From the NCBI RefSeq assembly GCF_031180885.1, contig NZ_JAPSLK010000033.1:31767-95766 (forward strand): a stretch of 64,000 nucleotides of DNA, given 5' to 3'. Positions 25,727-34,246 of this stretch are shown here, piece by piece (the stretch's first letter is position 1; each line of letters opens with the position of its first letter). The position numbers were made by a program, and so were the translations under genes. The DNA comes from Saccharothrix sp. GTDB taxonomy: Bacteria > Actinomycetota > Actinomycetes > Mycobacteriales > Pseudonocardiaceae. Under the pieces are notes generated by a model, which saw only the letters and a list, made by a program, of their open reading frames with translations, made no database searches and was not told where the DNA came from.

Positions 25727-28126
25727 TCAGGACACGGTCGCCATCGGCTGTGCGCGGCGCAGCGCCCCGGCGGCCCTCTCGGCGAGCGCAACCGGGTCGG
25801 CCTGGTGGGGCAGTCGCACCAGCAGCTGGGCGGCGAACCGGTGGTCGTGGTCGTCGCGCACCACGAGGTGATCGGGGTCGGGCAGCATCTCCTCCAGCGC
25901 CAGCTCAGGCACCTCGGCGTGGGCGAGCAGGCGATCGATGACGCGCAGCGCGCCGAGGCTGTCCAGATCGATCGGCAGCGGACGGCGCCCACCCGCCACC
26001 CGGACGAAGTTCCACCGCGGCGCCCCTGCCCAGGCCCGCAGCCGGGCCAGCTCCCGCACCCGGGTCGCCAGGGGCGCGCCCGGCGCGGGCAGACGGTCCC
26101 GGGGGACCAGCGCGGTCCGGCCGGCGAGCACGAGCCCGCCGCCGATGACGATCCTGGGTGTCCGGGTGCGGCCGGGGAAGGCTCGGCCGGGGTCGCCGGT
26201 GGTGAACGGCGCGGCCAGCTCCGCGACCGGGTTCGCGGCGGTGAGCAGAGCGAGCACGACATCCCATGGATGCGGCGCGGCGCGCGTGGCGTGGTAAACC
26301 GGCCACAGCCGGCGGCCCGACGGGTCTTCGGCGATCACCCGGCCGTCGGATTCGCGGATGGTGATGCTCCGCAACGGGAGGTACCGGGTCATCGGCTCGG
26401 CGAGGTAGGCGGACGGGTCGGCGTCGCCGGTCCACGTGTCGGTGTAGCGGGGGCGGCGCACGGTGTTGGCGCCCCGCACCCCCAGCGGCGGGACGAGAAC
26501 CTCGACCGGCTCCGCGCCGCACCGCGCCGCCGCGTGCGCGAGGAACGCCCGGTATGCCTCGACCTGGGGGACGCGGCCGTGCAGACGGCCGAGTGCCTCC
26601 GCGAACCGGGCGTCGACGACGCCTGCCGGAACGACGGCTTCCAGCACGGCCCGGCCGTCGGCCATCGGCCGGACCAGGCAGTCCACCGGCCATGCCGGCG
26701 GGGTCGCCGCGGGCGCGCCCACGGCGTCGAGCACGTCGGCGCTGATGTCGATCTCGTCGCCGGGCTGCCCGCCCAGCCAGTCGCACAGCCGCGCGTACGC
26801 CGTCCCCGGCTGCGCCGTCGGCCACGCCCTCGCCCGGCGCGCCTTGCGCCTCGGGCACTCGTTGTCGAGGAACTCCGCGACGATCTGGGTGATCGGCCGC
26901 GGTCGGCTGCCCACGAGGCCCAGGACCGGGTGGCGTCCGGACCGACCCGTCGACAGCACCGCGGCCAGCCTGCGGGCCTGCGCGACGAGATCTCCCAGCC
27001 GGGCCACGTCGGCGAGCGCGACGTGGCCGACGCCCTGTCGGTAGACGTCCACGAAACCCGGCCGGTCGTCGCGGCGGGGCCGGTCGGACCAGCCGTCCAG
27101 TTTCGCCGCGGGCGGCGCGGACACCTGCACGACGCCGAGCCGCACCAGGTGCCGCAGGAAGTCCCGGGTCACCGCGCGCCGGTCCGGGAGGGGGGCGAGC
27201 AGTTCCAGGACAGCAGACGTCCGCAGCGCGGTGTGCCCCAGCACGCGCCGGACCGCGTCCACAGCGGACGTGCAGCGGATCCGCACGAACCTCAGCCCGC
27301 CGGGGTGATCGACCCAGCAGCACAGCCGGTCGCCGCGCGTCCAGTGCAGGGCGGTCATGCTCAACCAGGCGTCGGGCAGGTCGTCGGCGGCGGCCAGGGA
27401 CCGACGCCCGTCCTGGATGTCGGCCACCCGGTGCACCGCATGCGCGCCGACGCGTAAGTCCCCCGGTCCTGGCCCCAGGTCGACCAGCGCCACCTGCGCC
27501 AGCCACCCGCGCGGCGTCGGCTTGAACGCCGAGCGGGCCATCAGTCGCAGCAGGTAGTCCGCGCGCTGCCGCAGCCGCTTGGCCGTCCAGTCCTGTCGCG
27601 CGGCCAGCCGCTCGCCGATCTCGGCGACGATCTCGGGCGCGGTGTTGGTGAGGATGCGGGTGATGGCCGGACTGGCGGTGACGATCCGCCAGGGCAAGCC
27701 CACCAGGCGCGCCTGCTCGGTGCCGATCTCCTCGGTGAGACCGCGTTCGGCGGCCGCCAGCCCCTCGGCGCGATCGGCGGCGCTGAGCAGGCTCTCGGCG
27801 AGCGCGTCCCCGATGCCCAGGGTTGCCGAGACAACCGCCAGCCGACGGCACGCGTGGGCGTCGACCAGCCCGCCGCGCCGCAGCACCCGCACGGTCGCGA
27901 TGGCCAGGCGGCGCAGCGAGTGCGTCAATTCCGGATGCGGGACGAGTTCGTCGCCGACACGCAGGGCCAGTTCCCGCCCGAACCACCGGTAGTCCAGTTC
28001 GTCGTCGAGGTGCGCCCGGATCCGGTCGAACAACGCGGTGTTGCCCAGGTCGGCGAGTGCGGCGGCGGGTACGCCCGCCACCCGCAACAGGCAGGCGGAA
28101 CCGGTCGGGGCGTGGTCAGCGCACAT
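25727..28126 (-). CDS. lantibiotic dehydratase, LanB N-terminal (glutamylation) domain protein
   Basis: 799 residues. LanB enzymes transfer glutamate from Glu-tRNA to Ser/Thr of a precursor and then eliminate it. This protein covers only the glutamylation part: LRRLAIATVRVLRRGGLVDA and later RSAFKPTPRGWLAQVALVDL are the conserved N-domain segments, and the PRRPRYTDTW-like YLPLRSITIRESDGRVIAED block marks the later portion. The elimination domain is on the separate gene upstream, whose stop overlaps this start by 11 bases. That split layout is known from thiopeptide and some actinobacterial lanthipeptide loci. The next gene downstream, after 50 bases, is the precursor. Confidence 0.9.
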   Translation of the reverse strand: MCADHAPTGSACLLRVAGVPAAALADLGNTALFDRIRAHLDDELDYRWFGRELALRVGDELVPHPELTHSLRRLAIATVRVLRRGGLVDAHACRRLAVVSATLGIGDALAESLLSAADRAEGLAAAERGLTEEIGTEQARLVGLPWRIVTASPAITRILTNTAPEIVAEIGERLAARQDWTAKRLRQRADYLLRLMARSAFKPTPRGWLAQVALVDLGPGPGDLRVGAHAVHRVADIQDGRRSLAAADDLPDAWLSMTALHWTRGDRLCCWVDHPGGLRFVRIRCTSAVDAVRRVLGHTALRTSAVLELLAPLPDRRAVTRDFLRHLVRLGVVQVSAPPAAKLDGWSDRPRRDDRPGFVDVYRQGVGHVALADVARLGDLVAQARRLAAVLSTGRSGRHPVLGLVGSRPRPITQIVAEFLDNECPRRKARRARAWPTAQPGTAYARLCDWLGGQPGDEIDISADVLDAVGAPAATPPAWPVDCLVRPMADGRAVLEAVVPAGVVDARFAEALGRLHGRVPQVEAYRAFLAHAAARCGAEPVEVLVPPLGVRGANTVRRPRYTDTWTGDADPSAYLAEPMTRYLPLRSITIRESDGRVIAEDPSGRRLWPVYHATRAAPHPWDVVLALLTAANPVAELAAPFTTGDPGRAFPGRTRTPRIVIGGGLVLAGRTALVPRDRLPAPGAPLATRVRELARLRAWAGAPRWNFVRVAGGRRPLPIDLDSLGALRVIDRLLAHAEVPELALEEMLPDPDHLVVRDDHDHRFAAQLLVRLPHQADPVALAERAAGALRRAQPMATVS

Positions 28127-28907
28127 CGTCGTTCCCCCGCGGGCGTGACGCGCCGAGCGCCGTGCTGATGAGGATCTGGGTACCGAGGCCGAGCGCCGCG
28201 CGGTTCCAGTGGAAGATCACATACCAGGCCAGCGCGTCCGGGGTGGCCTGCCAACGGGGGATGAGCGAGCCGATCAGGGCAGCGTGCCGGTCGACCAGCG
28301 CGAGTGCGGCGGCGGGCAGGGCGGTGCGCAGGGCCGCGGGTCTGTCCCACAGGGCGCGCAGGCCCGCCGCCGCGTGCGCGGTCACGGGCGCGTCGGCCGG
28401 GCACTGTCTGCCCGCTGCGGCCACCGCCCGCCAGACGGCGCAGTCGACCCCGATAGGCACCACCTGGCGCAGCATCGCCATGGAGAGCCGCCATGCCGGT
28501 GTCTTGGACTGCTGGGTGTGGAGGTCGAGCCAGGTCAGCGCGTCCACCGTGAACAGCCGGTGGACGTGGTGCATGGCTTCCGAGCCGCCGAACCGGGATT
28601 CCTCCGGGATGTAGGACGCGGGCTGGGCGTCGGAGATAAAGCCCGCGTCCCGCCACCCGAGCGCGTGCAAGAGGAACTCGGTGCGCACGGCCGAAGCGTG
28701 TTCCCCGCACGCCGCGAAGCGCACCCGCAGCCCAGGCGGCTTGTGCATGAAGAAGAATTCGGTGATCACCTCGCCGCGCAACCACTCCCGGGCGATCCGG
28801 GCGATCTCCGGATAAAGCCGCCGGACCTGGCTCAGGGTGGCGGTGAGGTCGACCTGCACCCAGTCTCCGGTCGCCGTCGCGGCGGGCCGAGCCGGCAACA
28901 GGGCCAC
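28116..28907 (-). CDS. LanB elimination domain protein (SpaB_C / thiopeptide-type biosynthesis)
   Basis: 263 residues from a GTG at 28907 that follows AAGGGAG; an in-frame TTG at 28970 would add 21 residues of non-conserved sequence. Family hallmarks: WVQVDL at the start, FFFMHKPPGLRVRF, then YIPEESRFGGSEAMHHVHRL and the C-terminal AWYVIFHWNRAALG. This family catalyses glutamate elimination to give dehydroamino acids. It is the first gene of the lanthipeptide operon and works with the LanB N-domain protein encoded next. No gene for a regulator is adjacent; the promoter must lie in 28910-29080. Confidence 0.9.
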   Translation of the reverse strand: MALLPARPAATATGDWVQVDLTATLSQVRRLYPEIARIAREWLRGEVITEFFFMHKPPGLRVRFAACGEHASAVRTEFLLHALGWRDAGFISDAQPASYIPEESRFGGSEAMHHVHRLFTVDALTWLDLHTQQSKTPAWRLSMAMLRQVVPIGVDCAVWRAVAAAGRQCPADAPVTAHAAAGLRALWDRPAALRTALPAAALALVDRHAALIGSLIPRWQATPDALAWYVIFHWNRAALGLGTQILISTALGASRPRGNDDVR

Positions 28908-29080
28908 GGCGGACTCCCTTCGACCAGGAGGCCGGTCATGACGAGGAGGAGCCAACTTGTCGGCCGTCAAGATCGCTCACGCGCGCCCGGTCCACCGGCA
29001 AATCATTGACGTGGAGACGCACCGCGAAGCGGCTCGCACGAACGATGTGGCGAGGCGGTCGGGCGTCGACTGCAGCGCCT

Positions 29081-29194
29081 TCACCACGTCAGGCCCCATC
29101 CAGGGCTGGGGTGTTTGAACGTCGTTCCCAGGCCGGCGACCGCGGATCGGTCGACCCCCATCTGCCGGGCGAGCGTCTCCTTCGTGTCTCCCAT
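29081..29194 (-). CDS. possible 37-residue peptide gene, unrecognised
   Basis: ATG at 29194, stop TGA at 29081. Reads MGDTKETLARQMGVDRSAVA followed by GLGTTFKHPSPGWGLTW. The first half resembles a short helix-turn-helix, the second is rich in aromatic, Pro and Gly residues. It points toward the lanthipeptide operon and ends 174 bases before it. There is no good Shine-Dalgarno (GGGAAG two bases before the ATG). It could be a small RiPP-like peptide, a fragment of an HTH protein, or chance. Low confidence. Confidence 0.25.
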   Translation of the reverse strand: MGDTKETLARQMGVDRSAVAGLGTTFKHPSPGWGLTW

Positions 29195-29582
29195 TACTTC
29201 CCGGTCGTCCGCAGGTCCTTATCGCCGCACACCCATAAGCTCCCTCCCGCCACTACCACCAGGATCGTCCCCGTGTTGTCGCAGGTCAAATCTGAAATGT
29301 GCCGAAGAGATCTCAGACCTCGACGGATATTCACCCGATCGGCGCGCACCGCGCCCCGGCTTTCCCACCCATACGATCGACGCAAGGCCGGTTGCCAAAA
29401 GTCACCCTTTCGTGTCTCCGCTTTGAGTGGCGAGCACTGACGGTGAAACTCCGCGGTTTCACCCAGCCGCTCACTTCCCCCAAGCCGCGGCAACGGCGCA
29501 GTATTTCCGCCACCCGTGCGAAGAACCTCGAGAGACGGCACCTCGACACGGCCGTCCGACAGGAACGCGAACAGCAGCCACC

Positions 29583-29840
29583 GCACTCCGCAGGGCCATC
29601 GCCCACACCGACACCGAGATCAAGCGAACCATCCGCAACCTCGAACTCGTCGACAATCCGGACCGCGACCTCATCCGCGACGTCAACCAGCGCCGCGCCG
29701 AGCTTCACACCGAAAAGGAGCACCCCGAAAGCCGGCTCGCCGAGGCCGAGCAGCAGGCCATCAACGCCCCCCGATCCCGACCTGGTCAAGACAGCCCACA
29801 ACGCCGCCGTCATCTGCCTCGAACACCCACGGCGGCGTCG
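29583..29840 (+). pseudogene. C-terminal remnant of a large serine recombinase
   Basis: The coiled-coil part of serine integrases is visible: ALRRAIAHTDTEIKRTIRNL followed by ELVDNPDRDLIRDVNQRRAE. A shift of frame at a run of six C (29767-29772) is needed to continue into the usual PDPDLVKTAHNAAV. The catalytic N-terminus and most of the recombinase domain are missing. It indicates that an integrative element or transposon once stood next to the lanthipeptide locus. Confidence 0.65.
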
Positions 29841-30384
29841 TGACAAGCAGAAACAAAACCGTTGCCGTTCGACGGGGACGCGCAGCAGCGAACCCGCATG
29901 GAACTACCGCTGATCCCGGCAGGCTCCACGGGCGGCAGGAGCGAGGCGGTGGTGGATCGACCAACTCGTGGACGGCTCGCGAACGCGGTCGGCCAAGACG
30001 CTCAGGCAGTTCTCCCAGAGGCGTGCCCCACGCCCACGTGGCCTCCGCACGCATCCGGTTCGCGAGTTGGCGACGCGACAGGGTCCGCAGAGGCGGCCTG
30101 TCATGATCGTTGATCACGGCGCGACCAGACGTGGTGCGGCCAGGGACAGGGTGTTCGAGCTGGGCCTGCCGATTAGCGGTTGTCGGCGGCCCACGTCCGG
30201 ACGTCGGGCTGACGGTGCGGGGTCGAACCCGAGCCCGCACCAACAGATCGCGTGCACGGACCGATCACACGACGTCCCGTAACACGACGTCGGTGTTCGA
30301 CGACTTGGTCAACTGGGCACGCACCCCGCGGCCCGCCCGTGCGGCGCTTCCCCCGAAGTGCTCGCGACGCACCAGGAGACCACC

Positions 30385-30846
30385 ATGGCCCTGTCGCCGA
30401 AGTACTCCGTCTACCACTCAGCCGTCCTCGACGCAGACGCCGACGAGGTGTGGGCGAAGGTCCGGGACATGATGGTGCTGCTCGACATCGTGTTCGGCGA
30501 GGGCGTCGAGAACGCCCACTGGACCCACGGCGGCTCGGCGAAGAAGGTCCCGTCGACGTTCGAGTTCACCCTCCTGCCCAACCACGACGTGGCCGTGGAG
30601 GAAGTCGTCGGCCGCTCGGAGACCGACCGCTCGCTCACCTACCGCTCGGTCGCGCAGGTGCTGTTCATCGTGGACTACGTGGCCACCTACCGGGTCCGGC
30701 CGGTGACGAACGAACCGGGCCGCAGCTTCATCGACTGGGAGCGCGAGTTCCGCGTGGTCCCCGGCGCGCCGGCCGGTTTCCTGGACGACCTGGAAGCCCT
30801 CTTCGTCCAGGAGATCGCGACCGTGAAGGCGCACTTCGCCGCCTGA
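30385..30846 (+). CDS. SRPBCC-family (polyketide cyclase-like) protein
   Basis: 153 residues, ATG preceded by CCAGGAGACC. The sequence has the START-like helix-grip layout: initial strand YSVYHSAVLDADADEVWAKV, a central antiparallel sheet (DRSLTYRSVAQVLFIVDYVA, TYRVRPV) and a long C-terminal helix (GFLDDLEALFVQEIATVKAH). Proteins of this family bind hydrophobic ligands in the cavity between helix and sheet; some are polyketide cyclases. No polyketide genes are adjacent, so the ligand is unknown. It appears to be a single-gene unit between the recombinase remnant and a convergent VanZ gene. Confidence 0.8.
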   Translation: MALSPKYSVYHSAVLDADADEVWAKVRDMMVLLDIVFGEGVENAHWTHGGSAKKVPSTFEFTLLPNHDVAVEEVVGRSETDRSLTYRSVAQVLFIVDYVATYRVRPVTNEPGRSFIDWEREFRVVPGAPAGFLDDLEALFVQEIATVKAHFAA

Positions 30847-30987
30847 CGACGGCGACGGGGCGGGCCGTCCGCGCGACGATCGGCGACCACGGGTCTGGCG
30901 CGAGGGGCGACGTGGTGAAGTTGGACGCGCGGGTCCGGGCACGGGCGGCTTCCGACAAGCACAACGGTCACGGCGGTGTCGAAGCGT

Positions 30988-31632
30988 TCACCGTGAAGGT
31001 TTGCGCGGTTCGAGTCGGTCGACGACGGATGCGGCCGGAGACGTCCTTCGGAGCAGCGTTTCTCGGGCTCCGGCGAGCGATGAACCGGGCAGCGCGATGC
31101 GCCGCAGCGCGGGCAGGGACTTGACCAGCAAGTACCCGAGCACGCCGCCCAGCGTGTTCGCGAGGAGGTCGTTGACGTCAACGCTGCGCCCGCTGCGCGC
31201 GAAGACGTAGATCAGCAGCTGCGCCACCTCGATCGACGCGCTGAACGCCAGTGACAGCGCCGCCACCCGCCCGGCGCTCGCCGCCCTCGCCGACACCAGC
31301 GGCAGCAACACGCCGAACGGCACCAGCATCACCACGTTGAGCACGAACGACGGCACGTCCGCGGTGAGCAGCGGGAACCAGTTGACCTGCTCGTACCACG
31401 CGGTCTGGTTGGCGTGCGGACCCCGCTGCACGTCGATCGGGAACAGCGTGAAGTGCACCACCCCCGCGACGTACGACCCGGCCGCCGTCCGGGTCGGCAG
31501 GTGTCGCCCCGTCCACCCCGGCCGACCGCGCGCCGCGCGCGTCACGAGCACCGCGCCCCACAGCGCCAACGCGGGCACGAGCACGTACCACGACTCGATC
31601 CCCACACCCGCGTAACCGACGTCATCCCACAT
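30988..31632 (-). CDS. VanZ-family membrane protein
   Basis: 214 residues from the ATG at 31632. Four to five transmembrane helices and the VanZ core: TLFPIDVQRGPHANQTAWYE, NVVMLVPFGVLLPLV and the signature SIEVAQLLIYVFARSGRSVD-VNDLLANTLGG. VanZ proteins contribute to low-level teicoplanin resistance in enterococci and are common in actinomycetes without known glycopeptide function. Divergent from the two-component system at 31787, with 154 bases between starts. Confidence 0.88.
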   Translation of the reverse strand: MWDDVGYAGVGIESWYVLVPALALWGAVLVTRAARGRPGWTGRHLPTRTAAGSYVAGVVHFTLFPIDVQRGPHANQTAWYEQVNWFPLLTADVPSFVLNVVMLVPFGVLLPLVSARAASAGRVAALSLAFSASIEVAQLLIYVFARSGRSVDVNDLLANTLGGVLGYLLVKSLPALRRIALPGSSLAGARETLLRRTSPAASVVDRLEPRKPSR

Positions 31633-31786
31633 TCGCGACCTCCTGATCGGACTCGGTGCCAGCCTGCGTCCGGGCACGCCGCGCGGACCTCCGTCCTCCG
31701 GCAGGTCTTGCGCGCCCACCTCCTCCTTTCGGCAGACCCCCTCCCGACTGATCCGACGACCACTCCCCGGTCTCTACGCTGGAAGG

Positions 31787-32911
31787 GTGCGGTTCTTCGT
31801 CCGAACAGCGGTCCCCTGGCTGGCTGCCGCGTGCGCGTTCGTCGCCCTCGGCCTGGTCGACCTGTGGCTGGGCGAGTTCAGCGGTCAGGGCAACGTGCGC
31901 CTGCCGTGGGCGGTGGCGGCGGTGGCAGTGGCCCTGTGCGCCGGGTGGCCCGGCCCGCGCGGCCTGCCCGCACTCGCGGCGGCGCAGGCCGCCTGCGCGA
32001 CGGGCATGTGGTGGGCGACCCGGCACGACCAGTCGGTGGAGATGCCCTTCACCCTGTCCGCGACCACGGCCATGCTCGGCGTGCTCGGCCTGCTGGTGTG
32101 GCGCGGCCAATTCCGGTGGACGGCCGTCGCGGCACCCGTCCTGGCGTTGTCGGTCCTGGTCCAGCCGCTGCGGGGCGACGTCGAGGACCTGCGGACGGCG
32201 GTCGGTGTGCTCGTGCTCGCACTCGGCATCGGGGTCGCCGTGACGGCCGGCCTGGCGGCCCGCCTGACCGCCGCCACGCGGAGGCGGCAGGTGGACCGCG
32301 CCCGCGCCGCGCAACGCGCCGAGTTCGCCCGCGACCTGCACGACTTCGTCGCTCACCACGTCACCGGGATCGTGGTCCACGCGCAGGGCGCGGCGGCGGT
32401 CGCCGCCACCCGTCCCGACCTCGTGCTGCCCGCGCTCCACGAGATCGAGCGCGCCGGCACCGAGGCGGTGGACGCCATGCGCCGCGCGGTCGGCCTGCTG
32501 CGCGACAGCGGCGACGACCTGGTGCCCGGGGTCACCGAGGTGCCGGCTTTGGTGGAGCGCTTCCGCCGCACGTCGGGCCTCCTCGGCGAACTCGACGTGC
32601 GCGGCCCGTTCACCGACGTGCACCCCAGCACCTCCACCGCGGCCTACCGCGTGGTGATGGAGGCGTTGACCAACGCGCGCAAGCACGCGCGGGGCGCCAC
32701 CGCCGTGGACGTGTCGGTCCACCGCACCACCGGCCACGTCGAGATCCGCGTGACCGACAACGGCCGCTCCGTTCCCGACCACCCCGGCGGCTTCGGATTG
32801 CGCGGCCTGCGCGAACGCGTCACGGCGGCGGGTGGCACCCTGTCCGCGGGCCCGGCCCCGCACGGGGGCTGGGCGGTCCGGGCCAGCCTGCCGGTCGAGA
32901 AGGAAGCATGA
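31787..32911 (+). CDS. sensor histidine kinase, NarL-type (HisKA_3)
   Basis: 374 residues from a GTG. Five hydrophobic helices occupy residues 8-160 without a separate extracytoplasmic domain. The dimerisation/phospho-acceptor motif is DLHDFVAHHVTGIVVHAQG with His185. The short ATPase domain has VVMEALTNARKHARG (N box) and VTDNGRSVPDHPGGFGLRGL. TACGCT at 31775-31780 lies six bases before the start, so the mRNA may be leaderless; the GGAAGG directly before the GTG is too close to act as a ribosome site. The stop overlaps the response regulator start by four bases. The signal is probably at the membrane and could relate to the divergent VanZ gene. Confidence 0.93.
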   Translation: MRFFVRTAVPWLAAACAFVALGLVDLWLGEFSGQGNVRLPWAVAAVAVALCAGWPGPRGLPALAAAQAACATGMWWATRHDQSVEMPFTLSATTAMLGVLGLLVWRGQFRWTAVAAPVLALSVLVQPLRGDVEDLRTAVGVLVLALGIGVAVTAGLAARLTAATRRRQVDRARAAQRAEFARDLHDFVAHHVTGIVVHAQGAAAVAATRPDLVLPALHEIERAGTEAVDAMRRAVGLLRDSGDDLVPGVTEVPALVERFRRTSGLLGELDVRGPFTDVHPSTSTAAYRVVMEALTNARKHARGATAVDVSVHRTTGHVEIRVTDNGRSVPDHPGGFGLRGLRERVTAAGGTLSAGPAPHGGWAVRASLPVEKEA

Positions 32912-33540
32912 CGATCACGGTCCTCATCGCCGACGACCAGGCGATGGTCCGCACCGGCTTCCGCATGATCCTGTCCGCCGAACCGGACATCGAGGTCGTG
33001 GGCGAGGCCGTCGACGGCGTGGAGGCCGTGTCCATGGCGCGGGACCTCGACCCGGACGTCGTGCTGATGGACGTCCGGATGCCCCGCCTGGACGGCCTGG
33101 AGGCGCTGCGCCGGATCAGCGGCCCGAAGGTCGTCGTGGTCACCACTTTCGACGACGACGAGCACGTGCGCGAGGCCCTCCGCCACGGCGCCTCCGGTTT
33201 CGTGCTCAAGACCTCCGGCGCGACCCTGCTGGTGGAGGCGATCCGCGCCGCGGCCTCGGGCGAGGCCCTGGTGAGCCCGGCGATCACCGTGCGCATGCTC
33301 CGCGAACTGGCGGGCCGACGCCCCGAGCCCCGTGACGTGCCGCTGTCCCCCCGGGAACTGGACGTGGTGCTCCTGGTGGCGCGCGGGCGCACGAACGCCG
33401 AGGTGGCGCGCACCCTGCACGTCACGGTCGGCACGGTCAAGACGCACCTGGCGGCGGTCCAGGCGAAGCTGGGCGTGCGCAACCGCGTCGAGATCGCCGC
33501 TTGGGCATGGGAGTCGGGCCTCCTCGACGCCGAGAGGTGA
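32908..33540 (+). CDS. NarL/LuxR-family response regulator
   Basis: 210 residues. Receiver domain at 1-118, phospho-acceptor Asp55 in VVLMDVRMPRLDG, Thr in VVTTFDDD, Lys in FVLKTSG. The C-terminal LuxR helix-turn-helix reads LSPRELDVVLLVARGRTNAE and VARTLHVTVGTVKTHLAAVQ. The ATG follows AAGGAAGC and is coupled to the kinase. The target genes are not identifiable from the window; no clear inverted repeat is seen in the VanZ/kinase gap. Confidence 0.94.
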   Translation: MTITVLIADDQAMVRTGFRMILSAEPDIEVVGEAVDGVEAVSMARDLDPDVVLMDVRMPRLDGLEALRRISGPKVVVVTTFDDDEHVREALRHGASGFVLKTSGATLLVEAIRAAASGEALVSPAITVRMLRELAGRRPEPRDVPLSPRELDVVLLVARGRTNAEVARTLHVTVGTVKTHLAAVQAKLGVRNRVEIAAWAWESGLLDAER

Positions 33541-33642
33541 GCGACGGGATCGGCTTGAGTCGGAGGAGCCGGCGGCCGCCACCGAGGTCGCCGCCCGTCC
33601 GCGACCCGGGGTCGGCGGTCCCGCGGCACTGCTCGCGGTGGT

Positions 33643-34194
33643 TCACAGCAGGGCCAGGGCAGAGCGCTCCCACACCTCGTCGGGCACCGTCCCCGGGAGG
33701 AGGGCTTCCTGCTGGGCCAGCCCGCGCAACAGCGCCGACAGCGGCACCGCGATGGCGTGCGCTTCCTGCTCGGTCAGGTCACGGCCCCGGTGGGAGCGGC
33801 CCGTCAGCAGGGGTGTGAGGGCGGGCAGGGCCACCCGGGCGCGCGCGGACGGGTCTTCCAGGACCAGGCCCAACGCCTCGACCTCCAGGCGCAGGAGCCC
33901 CGGTCCTTCATCCGAGGTCACCAGCGAGCGGTAGGCGCGGACGTGGGCGAGGACGGTGTCGGTGACGTCCGGTCCGGGCGGCACCTCGATCCGCCGACCG
34001 ACCTCGTCGAGCACCGCGAACAGCAGTTCCCGCTTGGCGCCGAACAGCGAGTAGATCGCGCCGGTGGTCAGGCCCGCCCGTTCCGCGATCAGCTCGATGC
34101 CCACGCCGTGGTAGCCGCGCGCCAGGAACAACTCGCGCGCCGCCCCGACCAACGCCGCGGTGTTGCGCCGCCTCTTGTCCTCCCTCTTGCCCAC
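33643..34194 (-). CDS. TetR-family transcriptional regulator
   Basis: 183 residues. N-terminal TetR helix-turn-helix is canonical: AARELFLARGYHGVGIELIA, ERAGLTTGAIYSLFGAKREL. The C-terminal ligand domain (60-183) is Leu/Ala-rich and diverse, with no family-level assignment. It is divergent from the peptidase gene at 34247; the 52-base gap contains a 31-bp inverted repeat (34203-34233) that is the obvious operator for autoregulation and control of the peptidase. Confidence 0.93.
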   Translation of the reverse strand: MGKREDKRRRNTAALVGAARELFLARGYHGVGIELIAERAGLTTGAIYSLFGAKRELLFAVLDEVGRRIEVPPGPDVTDTVLAHVRAYRSLVTSDEGPGLLRLEVEALGLVLEDPSARARVALPALTPLLTGRSHRGRDLTEQEAHAIAVPLSALLRGLAQQEALLPGTVPDEVWERSALALL

Positions 34195-34202
34195 CAGGTT
34201 AT

Positions 34203-34233
34203 CGTAGCGTCACTATTTGATAGTGACTCTACG
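34203..34233. promoter_or_regulatory. TetR-type operator in the divergent gap
   Basis: CGTAG-C-GTCACTAT, spacer TTG, ATAGTGAC-T-CTACG. 13 of 14 base pairs match between the arms. AT-rich centre, midway between the two divergent starts. Confidence 0.8.
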
Positions 34234-34246
34234 GAATTGAGGACCG

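Larger units (their letters stand above)
28908..30384. other. 1.5-kb region with gene remnants
   Basis: Upstream of the lanthipeptide operon. Contains one possible short gene (29081-29194), a decayed serine recombinase (29583-29840) and otherwise overlapping frames with no recognisable product. Codon bias here is weaker than in neighbouring genes, consistent with decayed mobile DNA. Confidence 0.5.
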
